A DNA stretch of 64,000 nt. Source: Candidatus Phycosocius bacilliformis. Its GTDB lineage: Bacteria > Pseudomonadota > Alphaproteobacteria > Caulobacterales > Aquidulcibacteraceae. Each line of letters opens with the position of its first letter. Positions within the stretch are counted from its first letter, which is position 1. Below are positions 35,831 to 46,089 of the stretch, piece after piece. The position numbers and the translations under genes were made by a program. The DNA lies in the NCBI RefSeq assembly GCF_003112735.1, contig NZ_BFBR01000001.1:620001-684000 (forward strand), in the 5' to 3' direction. The notes under the pieces are model-generated. The model was given only the letters and a program-made list of their open reading frames with translations, made no database searches and was not told the DNA's origin.

Positions 35831-38800
35831 GTTTGCCTTCTCCCATGCTTGATCTCACGATTATCAATCAAAAGCTCGCTGCCAAACCCGATCTGTCGAT
35901 CTGGGCCAGCGCCAATGCAGGGGCAGGCAAAACCAAGGTCCTGATTGATCGCATTGCACGTCTATTGCTGCGCGGTTCAGACCCGGCCCGCATTCTTGCA
36001 GTGACCTATACCAAAGCCGCCGCCGCGGAAATGCAGACCAGGCTATATGGGCTATTGGGTTCATGGACAATTTCACCTGACCAGGCCTTAACCAAAGCGC
36101 TTCGAGATCTCGACCCGGAACTTGGCGAGATTGATGCAACCTATTTGGCACGCGCGCGGGCGCTGTTTGCCAAGGCGCTGGAAACCCCAGGCGGCCTGAA
36201 AATCCAGACCATCCACGGCTTCTGCCAAACCATTTTGCAACGCTTCCCGTTAGAAGCCGGTGTGCCACCCGGTTTCACCGTGCTGGAAGACGCCGCCGCA
36301 CGTCAGTTGCAGGCTCATGCCTTCGAGCGTGCCTTCACCAAGACACCAGAGGCCTTTTTGACTCTGGCGCGTCTAACCAGTCTGGATGATGATCGATCGC
36401 TGATCCTAGAGGCTTTGGCCAATGCTGGCGCAACGCTGCCGACCAAGCCTGATTTTGCCACAATTGCTGCCCGTCTTGCGACCAAGCTGGATATTGACCC
36501 GGCCCTTCCTGCCGAAGCGTATCGTGACGCGGCCCTCAATGATCTTGATCTGACGAGTCTTGCCGACGCCGCCGCCCGTCTGGAGACAGGCGTGGCCAAC
36601 GATAAATCTACCGCCGCTGGCTTGCGAGAGCTCATCGCGCTTCAAGATCCAGATGCCCGGTGGGAAGCGTGGCGCGGCATCGTGCGCACCGAAAAGGGCG
36701 AGCCCCGTCAGCGCCCGGTTTCGACAGCGTTTAAGGATGACGTCATTGTCAGCAAGGTCTTTGATCCTCACACGGGATTGGGCGGACTCTTCACCGCCGC
36801 CGAAGCCAAAATTTGTGGACGTCGCCTTTATGACCGGTCACTGGCCCTGACCCAAGCAGCCTATAGCTTCCAAGAAGCCTGGACCCAGATCAAGCAGGAA
36901 ATTGGGGCGCTCGACTTCGACGATTTGTTGATCAAGACCTCGCACCTATTGGGTGCCGGTGACGGGGCAGCGGCTTGGGTATTGTACAAGCTCGACGCGG
37001 GTCTGGCGCATGTCCTGATCGACGAGGCCCAAGACACCAACCCCCAACAATGGGATTTGCTGGAACCCTTATTCTCGGCGCTCGAAGAAGAAGCCACGCA
37101 GCCACCGCGCACGCGCTTTATCGTCGGCGATGAGAAGCAGTCGATTTACTCATTCCAAGGTGCGCGGCCAGAGCGCTTCCTCGACGAAAAAGCGCAATTT
37201 GAGGCCACAGAAAGTCCTTGGGCCATGCATCGGGCCAGCGTGTCATTTGAACTCTCGTTCCGTTCCTGCCAAATGGTTCTCAATGCTGTTGATACGGTCT
37301 GGACGCACGCCACATTGGGTCAGGTTCCCGTGCTTGCCGAAGCCCCAGCAGACGCACCATTTGAACGCAAATATGCCTTTCGGACCCGCCACATCGCCCA
37401 CCGTCAGGATTATATTGGCGCGGTGGAGTTCTGGCCGAAAACCATGCCGGGCGATAAGGCCAGCACTCCGGAAGCTTGGGATCATCCATTCAATATCGAA
37501 CGAGAGGACTCAAGCCGAAACCGGCTCGCCGAGCGTATCGCACTTGAATTGAAGGCCCGCCTCGCCAATGGCTTTGCCATTGGCGGGCCCAACGGCATGC
37601 GGGCGATGCAAGCCGGTGATGTCATGATTTTGGTGAAGAGGCGTGGCTCCTTCTTCCACCAGCTGATCAAACGCTTGAAATACCACAAAGTCCCGGTTGC
37701 TGGGGCTGATCGACTGAAACTTGTTGAAGACCCTGCGATCCAAGACCTGATAGCCTTGGGCCGATTTGCCCTTCTGCCGCAGGATGATTTCAACACAGCC
37801 TGTGTCTTGAAGGGGGCCTTTTGTGGTCTGGTGGATGATGATGATCATCTGTTTCCATTGGCGTGGAACCGCGGCCAGACATCAATCTGGCAAAGGCTGC
37901 AAGCCAGCACCAATCCCGACCATGTGGCCGCCGCGGCTTTCCTGCACAAGCTTTTGAACCGGGCAGGGCATTTGCCGCCCTATGAATTCTTTGCCGCTAT
38001 TCTGGAAGAACCGGGGCTGGGCGGTTTAACCGGCTGGCGCTTGCTGATCGAGCGATTGGGCCAAGAAGCGCGTGAGCCTGTGGAGGCCTTCTTAGGACGG
38101 GCCCTAAACCATGGTCGTCAGGAGACCCCAACATTGCATGGCTTCCTGTCTGCTATTGAGACCGATGCGGCCGATATCAAGCGGGAAATGGAACAGGGCG
38201 GCGAGGGTGTTCGTGTCATGACAATCCATGCCGCCAAAGGGCTGGAAGCGCCAGTTGTCATTCTGCCAGATACCACCAGCGCGCGAGCCCGTGATCGCAG
38301 CCCACCTGTCTTCCAATCTGATTTGGGGTGTTTTTTGTGGTCACACAGTAAGAATGAAGACCCACCTCTCTTCTCTGACATTCGCCAAAGCCAAATTGAC
38401 GCGGACAAGCGCGAGGATGCCCGTTTGCTCTATGTCGCCATGACACGCGCGCGTGACCTGCTCATTCTGTGTGGCTTCCATTCCGGCAAACGCCCAAGCG
38501 AAAATCCCGCCAAAAAAGACAAGCCGAAGGAGGGTGCCAAAAGCTGGTATGAGTTGTTCGAAATGGCCTTGCCATTGCTGGGAGAGGGCGAAATCCGCCA
38601 AGGCCATGATTTTGACTATCGGCTTTGGGGTCGCCATGGCGATCCCCAATCCGAATTGATCCATCCTCATCGCGACCTGGCCGCTCTCCCAGCCTGGATC
38701 AATCAACCGCCACCGCCCGAAAAGCAGCGGGCCCGACGCATTGCCCCATCCGCCCTGACCCCTGATGGCGCAGAACCACCGACCCTGTCTCCCTTGCAAC

Positions 38801-39336
38801 CTGACGCGCGCACCCGGTTTCTGCGCGGTCGGCTTATTCATGAGCTGCTGCAACGCCTACCTGATGTCCCAGAAGATCAGCGCGCAAGCCGCGCAATGGC
38901 CCGATTACAGCGCGAAGCCGACCTTGATGATGATGCGCGGCGACACATGGTGGCTGAAACTCTCGCGGTTCTGAATGATCCGACATTTGCACCATTGTTC
39001 GGCCCGGGAAGCCGGGCAGAGGCGGCAATCGTCGGGCGGGGACCTGGACTTCCAGAAGATATGGTCGTCAACGGCACTGTTGACCGCTTGGTTGTGACAG
39101 AAACAGAGGTTCTGGTGCTGGATTTCAAGACCAATCGGCCACCACCCCAATCGGTGGCGGGGGTGGCACAAGTCTATATCAATCAGATGGCAGCCTATCA
39201 GGCGTTGCTTCGCGGGCGGTGGCCCGGCAAGCGGATCCGTTGTGCGCTTGTATGGACTGATGGGCCGCGCTTGATGGAATTACCTGATCAAATCCTTGCC
39301 AGTGCCTTGCAAGCCATTGCCGGGTTACCTAGTTAA
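35827..39336 (+). CDS. addA: Double-strand break repair helicase AddA
   Basis: 1169 residues from ATG 35827, overlapping the addB stop. UvrD-like helicase: Walker [23 protein letters not shown], motif Ia [15 protein letters not shown], motif [16 protein letters not shown], motif [16 protein letters not shown], motif [20 protein letters not shown], motif [15 protein letters not shown]. The C-terminal nuclease motif is [12 protein letters not shown], with an upstream [13 protein letters not shown]. It unwinds and cuts duplex ends together with AddB. Confidence 0.96.
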   Translation: MSLPSPMLDLTIINQKLAAKPDLSIWASANAGAGKTKVLIDRIARLLLRGSDPARILAVTYTKAAAAEMQTRLYGLLGSWTISPDQALTKALRDLDPELGEIDATYLARARALFAKALETPGGLKIQTIHGFCQTILQRFPLEAGVPPGFTVLEDAAARQLQAHAFERAFTKTPEAFLTLARLTSLDDDRSLILEALANAGATLPTKPDFATIAARLATKLDIDPALPAEAYRDAALNDLDLTSLADAAARLETGVANDKSTAAGLRELIALQDPDARWEAWRGIVRTEKGEPRQRPVSTAFKDDVIVSKVFDPHTGLGGLFTAAEAKICGRRLYDRSLALTQAAYSFQEAWTQIKQEIGALDFDDLLIKTSHLLGAGDGAAAWVLYKLDAGLAHVLIDEAQDTNPQQWDLLEPLFSALEEEATQPPRTRFIVGDEKQSIYSFQGARPERFLDEKAQFEATESPWAMHRASVSFELSFRSCQMVLNAVDTVWTHATLGQVPVLAEAPADAPFERKYAFRTRHIAHRQDYIGAVEFWPKTMPGDKASTPEAWDHPFNIEREDSSRNRLAERIALELKARLANGFAIGGPNGMRAMQAGDVMILVKRRGSFFHQLIKRLKYHKVPVAGADRLKLVEDPAIQDLIALGRFALLPQDDFNTACVLKGAFCGLVDDDDHLFPLAWNRGQTSIWQRLQASTNPDHVAAAAFLHKLLNRAGHLPPYEFFAAILEEPGLGGLTGWRLLIERLGQEAREPVEAFLGRALNHGRQETPTLHGFLSAIETDAADIKREMEQGGEGVRVMTIHAAKGLEAPVVILPDTTSARARDRSPPVFQSDLGCFLWSHSKNEDPPLFSDIRQSQIDADKREDARLLYVAMTRARDLLILCGFHSGKRPSENPAKKDKPKEGAKSWYELFEMALPLLGEGEIRQGHDFDYRLWGRHGDPQSELIHPHRDLAALPAWINQPPPPEKQRARRIAPSALTPDGAEPPTLSPLQPDARTRFLRGRLIHELLQRLPDVPEDQRASRAMARLQREADLDDDARRHMVAETLAVLNDPTFAPLFGPGSRAEAAIVGRGPGLPEDMVVNGTVDRLVVTETEVLVLDFKTNRPPPQSVAGVAQVYINQMAAYQALLRGRWPGKRIRCALVWTDGPRLMELPDQILASALQAIAGLPS

Positions 39337-39361
39337 GAGGCAGAAACTTGGAGATCATACG

Positions 39362-39682
39362 ATGCCAACCCTCGCCATCACCGACGACAGCTTTGAATCG
39401 GACGTCCTGAAAGCCTCAGGTCCCGTTCTGGTGGACTTTTGGGCGGAATGGTGCGGGCCCTGCAAACAGATCGGCCCTGCGCTGGAAGAAATCTCCGACG
39501 AAATGGCCGGCAAACTGGTTGTCGCCAAGCTGAATATCGATGACAATCCCAGCACGGGATCGCGTTATGGTGTGCGCGGCATCCCCACCATGATGCTGTT
39601 CAAGGATGGCCAAGTGGTGTCCACCAAAGTGGGTGCGATGGCTAAAAGCCGAATTTCGGCTTGGATTGGCGAAAGCATCTGA
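39362..39682 (+). CDS. trxA: Thioredoxin
   Basis: 106 residues from ATG 39362, with GGAG about seven bases upstream. Active site [11 protein letters not shown]; the cis-proline loop is [12 protein letters not shown]. General cytosolic disulfide reductase. It follows addA after 25 bases, a common alphaproteobacterial order, and is probably transcribed with addBA or from a promoter inside addA. Confidence 0.97.
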   Translation: MPTLAITDDSFESDVLKASGPVLVDFWAEWCGPCKQIGPALEEISDEMAGKLVVAKLNIDDNPSTGSRYGVRGIPTMMLFKDGQVVSTKVGAMAKSRISAWIGESI

Positions 39683-39688
39683 TCGCCC

Positions 39689-40588
39689 TTATTCGGGCGG
39701 CAAGCAGACCACCTGAACAATTCGAACCGAGCGGCGCAATTGACTGGCCTCATCGCCAAGTGTTTGCGTCGTAATGGTGCCGATTGGCTGGCCAATTGGG
39801 CGTAAGCCTGCATCCTGCAATGCATCAATTACGGAATCAGCGCTGGTGGTAACAACCCGCCCGCGCCGCAAGCTCTCTGCGATCGTTATCCCAATCACCC
39901 GACCAGCAGAATCAAAGGCCGGACCCCCGGACAGGCCACCCAATGTGCCCCGCAAACCGCGACTGCGCGTGACCTCTGCCCATGCCAGTGTGTTTTCCCG
40001 CCCACGCCACGCCCCGCTTGTGATCATCAATTCCCGCCCAATCAATTGACTAACCACTTCACCCGGCTTGCCTTGCGGATAGCCAATGTGAAAGCCAGTG
40101 GTGCCGAGTCGTAAATCTGATTCATCCAGGTCCAAGGCCAAGGGTTCCGGTCCGCCTTGTGTCCGCAGTATCGCCACATCGGCCCGCCGCGAGGAGTAGA
40201 TCAGCTTGGCTGCCACCAATTGCTGATCAATCTCATTGACCAAACCCAGCCGCTCACATCCCAAGGCGACATGGCGGGCCGTGAGCCACAAGCCACCGCT
40301 GGAAATGGCGAAAGCTGTCCCGCTCGACCACGGACCGGCAGGCCGAGCCTCCACTTCAGATTGATCGTCCAGCGGACTGGGTGCAGGCAGGAGAGGTCCG
40401 ATCGGTTCAGCCGGTGGCGGCTTGTTCGCGACAGGGGGCGCAGGCTGGGTTGAAAAATAGGGCATGAAACGCCCTCTAAAGCGCACATCACCTTCTGATT
40501 CTCGGCTGGCAGACTGGATTAGGAACCAGCCAATCGCCACGACCAGCACCAGAAGGATTAAGATGCCATCACCAAATCGCCGTAACAT
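39689..40588 (-). CDS. Membrane-anchored trypsin-like serine protease
   Basis: 299 residues. An N-terminal transmembrane helix (residues 9-24) is followed by a Pro-rich linker, then an S1C-like protease domain facing the periplasm. The triad is visible: His106 in LTARHVAL, Asp137 in RRADVAIL, Ser220 in GGLSGGPAF. There is no PDZ domain, unlike DegP. The C-terminal 50 residues are of unknown role. It lies six bases after the DUF350 gene, so the two are one operon; a role in envelope stress or maturation is inference. Confidence 0.85.
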   Translation of the reverse strand: MLRRFGDGILILLVLVVAIGWFLIQSASRESEGDVRFRGRFMPYFSTQPAPPVANKPPPAEPIGPLLPAPSPLDDQSEVEARPAGPWSSGTAFAISSGGLWLTARHVALGCERLGLVNEIDQQLVAAKLIYSSRRADVAILRTQGGPEPLALDLDESDLRLGTTGFHIGYPQGKPGEVVSQLIGRELMITSGAWRGRENTLAWAEVTRSRGLRGTLGGLSGGPAFDSAGRVIGITIAESLRRGRVVTTSADSVIDALQDAGLRPIGQPIGTITTQTLGDEASQLRRSVRIVQVVCLPPE

Positions 40589-40594
40589 GACGAC

Positions 40595-41008
40595 CTAGCC
40601 GTTCAAGGCTGACGCCGTCAGCAGTGCCGCGCCAATCTTGACCCCAACCAGCACAGCCGCGGCAGCGATCTCACCATTCTCAATGCGTTTGGACAAATCA
40701 CGCACCACCAGATCGACCAATCGGAACATCACCAATTGCAGCACAAGCGCTGTAACCCCCCAGATCAGGAGGTCGAGCAGGGCATGAGACGTGGCCAAAG
40801 TGGCCGCAATCGGAATCGCAATCCCAACAGCGGCTCCTCCCAATGAAAGACCTGCCGCACTATTGCCCGCGCGCACCAAGTCCACCTCACGATGGGGTGT
40901 AATCGCCATATAGAGCAGCACACCAAACACCCAAATTGCCAGCGCCACCCCGCCTTGCAGGAGAAAATTAGGCAAACCGGTCACGAAAGCCTGTAATGAT
41001 GGGTCCAT
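40595..41008 (-). CDS. DUF350 inner-membrane protein
   Basis: 137 residues with four hydrophobic segments (residues about 15-34, 49-70, 78-100, 116-135). The family traits are the internally repeated two-helix units and GNSAAGLSLGGAAVGIAIP. Function is unknown for the family, which often sits beside glutathionylspermidine or stress genes. Here it precedes a membrane-anchored protease gene. Confidence 0.82.
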   Translation of the reverse strand: MDPSLQAFVTGLPNFLLQGGVALAIWVFGVLLYMAITPHREVDLVRAGNSAAGLSLGGAAVGIAIPIAATLATSHALLDLLIWGVTALVLQLVMFRLVDLVVRDLSKRIENGEIAAAAVLVGVKIGAALLTASALNG

Positions 41009-41152
41009 GCGACACTTTATCCCTGCTGAAAGCTGACAGAAATCTATCAGTCCTATGAAATTGGCCTTAATGCATCAGCTGTCAATTGAAAGACGCGCCG
41101 ACCGCTGGTCAATGCGATGCGATCTACCTCAATGCTTGTTTATGGAGCCATG

Positions 41153-41944
41153 ATGTCGTCCCAAACCTCCACGAAAGCCGCCCTGATTACGGGATCAACC
41201 AGCGGCATTGGCCTTGCCATCGCCGAAGCCTTTGCCGCCAATGGTTATGGCGTGGTTCTCAATGGTCTGGGCGATACCGACGACATCAAGGCGATCTGCA
41301 CGCGCCTGACCACCACCTACAAGGTCGACGTGATCTATCACCCCGCCAATATGATGAAGCCAGATGAGATCGCGGACATGATGGCCTTGGCCCAAAACCT
41401 TTTCGGCCGCCTTGATGTGTTGGTGAATAATGCTGGCGTCCAATTTGTGGCACCGGTTGAGGAATTCCCGCCAGAGAAATGGGACCAGATCATCGCGATC
41501 AATCTTTCCTCGGCATTTCACACCATTAGACTGGCCATACCCGGTATGGCCGACAGAAAATGGGGGCGGATTATCAATATCGCATCTGCCCATGGCTTGG
41601 TGGCCAGCCCGTTTAAATCAGCCTATGTCGCCGCCAAACATGGCATTGTCGGCCTCACGAAAACCATCGCACTGGAACATGCCCGCGACGGAGTTACCTG
41701 CAACGCCATTTGCCCCGGCTATGTGCTGACCGGACTGGTTCAGGCGCAAATCCCAGATCAAGCCAAGTCCCGCGGGATCAGCGAGGAAGACGTGATCCAA
41801 AACGTGCTGCTGGCGGCCCAGCCAACCAAGCAATTTGTCACCGTCGATCAGGTTGCTTCTTTTGCGCTCTATCTTGCCAGTGATGCAGCGGCACAGATCA
41901 ATGGTGCCATCCTAACCATTGATGGCGGCTGGACAGCTCAATAA
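41153..41944 (+). CDS. bdhA: D-3-hydroxybutyrate dehydrogenase
   Basis: 263 residues from ATG 41153 (ATG 41150 adjacent), with GGAG just upstream. SDR enzyme: ITGSTSGIGLAIAEAF, NNAGVQFVAPVEEFP, YVAAKHGIVGLTK, and the family-specific NAICPGYVLTGLVQAQIPDQA and TKQFVTVDQVASFALYLAS. It oxidises 3-hydroxybutyrate to acetoacetate during polyhydroxybutyrate breakdown. The synthetic reductase gene (phaB) lies about 29 kb away. Confidence 0.93.
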   Translation: MSSQTSTKAALITGSTSGIGLAIAEAFAANGYGVVLNGLGDTDDIKAICTRLTTTYKVDVIYHPANMMKPDEIADMMALAQNLFGRLDVLVNNAGVQFVAPVEEFPPEKWDQIIAINLSSAFHTIRLAIPGMADRKWGRIINIASAHGLVASPFKSAYVAAKHGIVGLTKTIALEHARDGVTCNAICPGYVLTGLVQAQIPDQAKSRGISEEDVIQNVLLAAQPTKQFVTVDQVASFALYLASDAAAQINGAILTIDGGWTAQ

Positions 41945-41949
41945 GGACG

Positions 41950-43395
41950 CTATCGCTCCATTGCCGGGGCGCCGCAGCGAGCGATGACGGAAGACACTTG
42001 ATCCCGTCCCGGCGGTGGCACACGGACGCGACCGGATAGACTTCTGAATTCAATAGGTTCATCAACCAAAAAGCGGCTTAGCACCGGGTCTGTTGCGGCT
42101 TGGCGGGCCCGCCCAACAGCCTCATAGCCGCGCACTGCTGGCCGCCAATTCATGACAAGTTGGGCTGTCTTTCCCCCGCTGACGACCTCAATCCTGGCCG
42201 TATTGCCCTGGGTCGGGGCCGGCAGGCCTGAAAGTGCCACTGTATAACCCGTATCTGGACGGCAGGCGAGCGAAGCGAGCGCACCTTTGGGACCCAGTGG
42301 TGAGGCGATACGACTTGGGCTGGTCTGCCGCCAGCCTTGGGCGGCAACAGGATCAGGCGCGGAGGCGGCCGATGTACTTTTGGCGCTAACCTGCCAAACC
42401 CACTTGCCCTGAGTCAGATCGAGTTGTCCGACCGGCCCATCGATCGGCGAACCATTTGGCGCGCAGAATCCGCTGACAAAAAGCCTGTTATCCTGATGGG
42501 TCAGACGAATCTCACGTCCTGCCAAACCCAATGGCGCTTCGATCACGCTGCCACTACCAGCTTGCAAGACATAAAGCTTGGCCGAACACGGGCTTGGGCG
42601 GCCAAGGTCAGAAACCACGAAAACCCAATCGGCCAGGGGTCCATCTTGTGGCCACGCTCCAGATAATGCCAGAAAGCGCGGCCGGTCAGGATCGGCGCTC
42701 GCGCCACTATTGGCCGCAGCCCCCTTTGGCAAGACAATGGATCCATCCAGATAAAGAAGCGGGCCTGCAGGGGCAGGCTCGACATGAACCAAACCGGCGG
42801 GCGTCAAGAGTTGATTGGCGGGCAAAGGCGGTATCAAGGCTCCGGCGCGTACCAAACTGGCCAATCGTCGACCTGCGGACCAGTCTTCTCCATCCTGAGA
42901 CATGCCAACCAACAACATCGTCCCCATTTGGGGGCCAGGTTGAAAGCGCAGCAAGAGCGGACCAGCACGGGGCAGAGTCACCGATTTGCCCGCTTTAGCG
43001 CTGAAAACAAAACGTATTTCATAGCCAGAGCCCGTGGCCACCGCCGACCTTTTGGCCACCAGACCCTGTCGGATCGCCTTGAGCTCAATGTCTGTCAAAA
43101 AGGCTTCCACAGACAAATTTGTTGAGATCGGTTCTTGGTCATGGGCGAGCTCAGCCATGATGGTTTGAGGCAGAATCGAGACCAAATTGTCTGGCTGGGG
43201 CTGGGTTGAAACCGCTTTGGGTATGCTCACGTCGGCCGGCACAGTGGCGCGTAAATAGGGCAGAATCACCCCGCCAGCGGCCACACCTAACCCAAACGCG
43301 AACAGGGCCACCAAGGACACTAACCCCATACCCAGCCGGGGGCCGGGCATAGGCCTTGACTCAATTGGTACAGGTTCACGGTCACTCGATGACAT
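41950..43395 (-). CDS. Large membrane-anchored protein of unknown function
   Basis: About 481 residues from ATG 43395, the start placed closest to the transmembrane helix; the frame opens at 43518, next to purL on the other strand. After a short cytosolic head there is one helix (LGMGLVSLVALFAFGLGVAAGGVILPYL), then about 430 residues that should be periplasmic. They are rich in beta-strand patterns, Pro and Gly, with three or four cysteines. I recognise no domain. It is divergent from purL and converges on bdhA. Confidence 0.65.
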   Translation of the reverse strand: MSSSDREPVPIESRPMPGPRLGMGLVSLVALFAFGLGVAAGGVILPYLRATVPADVSIPKAVSTQPQPDNLVSILPQTIMAELAHDQEPISTNLSVEAFLTDIELKAIRQGLVAKRSAVATGSGYEIRFVFSAKAGKSVTLPRAGPLLLRFQPGPQMGTMLLVGMSQDGEDWSAGRRLASLVRAGALIPPLPANQLLTPAGLVHVEPAPAGPLLYLDGSIVLPKGAAANSGASADPDRPRFLALSGAWPQDGPLADWVFVVSDLGRPSPCSAKLYVLQAGSGSVIEAPLGLAGREIRLTHQDNRLFVSGFCAPNGSPIDGPVGQLDLTQGKWVWQVSAKSTSAASAPDPVAAQGWRQTSPSRIASPLGPKGALASLACRPDTGYTVALSGLPAPTQGNTARIEVVSGGKTAQLVMNWRPAVRGYEAVGRARQAATDPVLSRFLVDEPIEFRSLSGRVRVPPPGRDQVSSVIARCGAPAMER

Positions 43396-43520
43396 AATTG
43401 CCTGATCTAGAACCGGTTTGGCTTGTTCGCCAAGTGCAATGACAGACACCCTTAAAGCCACTGCACCATAAGGGGCGCTTTGCCCTTCAAACCACAGCCA
43501 AGCCGCGCTAGACAGCATGC

Positions 43521-45734
43521 ATGACCCAAGCTGTATCTGCCGAACCCCCCATGACCCCCACCTTGGTCGCCGAGCATGGCCTATCTGAGGCCGAATATGC
43601 GATCATTCTTGATCGGCTGGGCCGTGCGCCCAATCTGACGGAACTGGGCATCTTCTCGGTTATGTGGTCGGAGCATTGCAGTTACAAAAGCTCACGCCGC
43701 CATCTGGCGAAGTTTCCCACCAAGGGTCCGCGCGTCATTCAAGGACCTGGCGAAAATGCTGGGGTCATCGACATTGATGATGGTCAGGCCGCAGTCTTCA
43801 AAATGGAGAGCCATAATCACCCCAGTTTCATTGAGCCCTATCAGGGCGCAGCGACCGGGGTTGGCGGCATCATGCGTGACGTCTTCACCATGGGTGCCCG
43901 TCCGATTGCCCTTGCCAATGCCCTGCGTTTCGGCAGCCCCGACCATCCATTGACCCGGAGACTGGTATCCGGTGTTGTCGCCGGGATTGGCGGCTATGGC
44001 AATTGTGTGGGTGTGCCCACAGTGTGCGGGGAAACCAATTTCCACCCCGGCTATAATGGCAATATCCTCGTCAATGCCATGTGTGTGGGCTTGGCAGACG
44101 CCGATAAGATTTTCTATGCCCGCGGTGCAAAGGCAGGCAGCCCCATCGTCTATTTTGGCTCCAAGACCGGCCGTGACGGTATTCATGGTGCGACCATGGC
44201 AAGTGCGGAGTTTGATGAATCAAGCGAAGAAAAGCGCCCGACCGTCCAAGTCGGTGACCCATTTGTCGAAAAACTGTTGATTGAAGCCTGTCTCGAACTG
44301 ATGGCGACGGACAGTATTGAGGCCATTCAGGATATGGGGGCCGCGGGCCTTACCTCATCCTCGGTCGAAATGGCCGGCAAAGAATATCTCGGCATCGAAC
44401 TTGATATGAACAAGGTGCCGGTGCGCGAAACCGGCATGACGCCCTATGAAATGATGCTGTCGGAAAGCCAGGAGCGCATGTTGGCCATTCTAAAGCCTGG
44501 TCGTGAAGCCGAGGCTGAAGCCATCATGCGCAAATGGGACATTGATTTTGCCGTGATCGGCCGCACCACAGACAGCGGCCGGATGGTTTTGACTTGGAAT
44601 GGCAATGTGGTTTGCGACATTCCAGTCGCCCCGTTGAGTGAAGATGCTCCCAATTATGACCGGCCTTGGGTCGCCCCGCCCACACAAAACCCGGTAACAA
44701 GTGTGGATGTGGCCCCGGTCCAAGACTGGGCCGCCACCACATTGAAACTGATTAGCTGCCCGGATGGGGCATCAAAGCGCTGGTTGTGGGAGCAATATGA
44801 TCGCCATGTCATGGCCGATACGCTGGAAGACAGCGCCACCCCCTCTGATGCCGCCATCGTGCGGATTCACGGCACGCAAAAGGCCTTGGCGATCAGCTGT
44901 GACTGTACACCCCGCTATGTCGCAGCAAACCCTTATGAAGGTGGCAAGCAAGTGGTTGCCGAAGCGTGGCGCAACCTAACTGCCACTGGGGCCGACCCAA
45001 TTGCCATCACCGACAATCTCAATTTCGGCAACCCGCAGCGCCCTGAAATCATGGGGCAATTTGTTCTCGCCACCGATGGGATGGCCGAGGCCTGCCGTGC
45101 TCTCGACTTCCCGGTCGTATCGGGCAATGTCAGCCTCTATAATGAAACCTCCGGCCAAGCGATCCCGCCAACCCCTGCGATCGGTGGGGTAGGTCTGTTG
45201 CGTGACCATACCAAACGGGTTGGCTTTGGTGATGTACGTCTGGGCGATATGGTCATTCTGGTTGGCACCACCACCGACAATCTGGGTGCCACCCTGGCGC
45301 TGCGGGAAATTTGGGGTCGCGAGGATGGTGCTCCACCAACTGTTGATTTAGTGCTGGAACGGCGCACCGGCGATCAGATCCGCGCCCTTATTCAAGCCGG
45401 CCATATCCGTACCTGCCACGATTTGTCCGACGGCGGATTGTTGGTGGCAGCCGCTGAAATTGCCATGGCTTCCGGCACTGGCTTGGCGCTGCGCTTACCG
45501 GCAGGCTTGAGTGCCGAGGCGACTTTATTGAGCGAGGATCAGGCCCGCTATCTCCTGATTGTCGATCCGACCCATGCCGATCACGTGTTTGCAGCATTGG
45601 AGGCAGAAAACATCGCTTGCGAACCTTTAGGCACCGCTGGTGGTTGCGAGCTGGCAGTTCAAGACCTGTTTGCCATCGACATTGACGACCTGAAACAAGC
45701 CCATGAAGGCTGGATGCCTGCCTTCATGGCCTAA
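43521..45734 (+). CDS. purL: Phosphoribosylformylglycinamidine synthase, large subunit (PurL type II)
   Basis: 737 residues, the small PurL that works with PurS and PurQ. Markers: [14 protein letters not shown] near residue 50, KMESHNHPS, the [21 protein letters not shown] segment, and in the second half [35 protein letters not shown] and [15 protein letters not shown]. It converts FGAR to FGAM with ATP and ammonia in purine synthesis. It is followed by bolA, as in many alphaproteobacteria. Confidence 0.97.
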   Translation: MTQAVSAEPPMTPTLVAEHGLSEAEYAIILDRLGRAPNLTELGIFSVMWSEHCSYKSSRRHLAKFPTKGPRVIQGPGENAGVIDIDDGQAAVFKMESHNHPSFIEPYQGAATGVGGIMRDVFTMGARPIALANALRFGSPDHPLTRRLVSGVVAGIGGYGNCVGVPTVCGETNFHPGYNGNILVNAMCVGLADADKIFYARGAKAGSPIVYFGSKTGRDGIHGATMASAEFDESSEEKRPTVQVGDPFVEKLLIEACLELMATDSIEAIQDMGAAGLTSSSVEMAGKEYLGIELDMNKVPVRETGMTPYEMMLSESQERMLAILKPGREAEAEAIMRKWDIDFAVIGRTTDSGRMVLTWNGNVVCDIPVAPLSEDAPNYDRPWVAPPTQNPVTSVDVAPVQDWAATTLKLISCPDGASKRWLWEQYDRHVMADTLEDSATPSDAAIVRIHGTQKALAISCDCTPRYVAANPYEGGKQVVAEAWRNLTATGADPIAITDNLNFGNPQRPEIMGQFVLATDGMAEACRALDFPVVSGNVSLYNETSGQAIPPTPAIGGVGLLRDHTKRVGFGDVRLGDMVILVGTTTDNLGATLALREIWGREDGAPPTVDLVLERRTGDQIRALIQAGHIRTCHDLSDGGLLVAAAEIAMASGTGLALRLPAGLSAEATLLSEDQARYLLIVDPTHADHVFAALEAENIACEPLGTAGGCELAVQDLFAIDIDDLKQAHEGWMPAFMA

Positions 45735-45851
45735 ATTGCGCAGATTGGGCTCAGATTGAACCCAATGATTGCCCGTTGTCATTTTGATTGCGGCACATAA
45801 CATCCAATAAGCCCTGACAGACCCTGTCCTGACCCATTAAAGGAGACCGCC

Positions 45852-46085
45852 ATGCCTATGGCTGCTGCAGATATCCAAGCGATGATCCTGGAAGCCTTTC
45901 CAGACGCCGAGATCGAGATCATCGATCTGGCGGGTGATGGTGATCATTATAAGGCCATTGTCAAAAGCCAAGCGTTTGCTGGCTTGAACCGGGTCAAGCA
46001 GCACCAAGCGGTTTATGCGGCCCTAAAGGGCAAAATGGGCGGCGAGCTGCACGCTTTGGCGCTGGAGACCGGCGTGAAGGCCTAA
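45852..46085 (+). CDS. BolA family protein
   Basis: 77 residues, preceded by AAGGAG. The BolA fold shows as AADIQAMILEAFPDAEIEIIDLAGDGDHYKAIVKSQAFAGLNRVKQHQAVYAAL. Its GDGDHY segment with the conserved histidine is the iron-sulfur ligand region of monothiol glutaredoxin partners. Its usual partner gene grxD lies 2.2 kb downstream on the same strand, separated by an opposite-strand PPC-domain gene. Likely role: iron-sulfur handling together with GrxD. Confidence 0.92.
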   Translation: MPMAAADIQAMILEAFPDAEIEIIDLAGDGDHYKAIVKSQAFAGLNRVKQHQAVYAALKGKMGGELHALALETGVKA

Positions 46086-46089
46086 AGGC

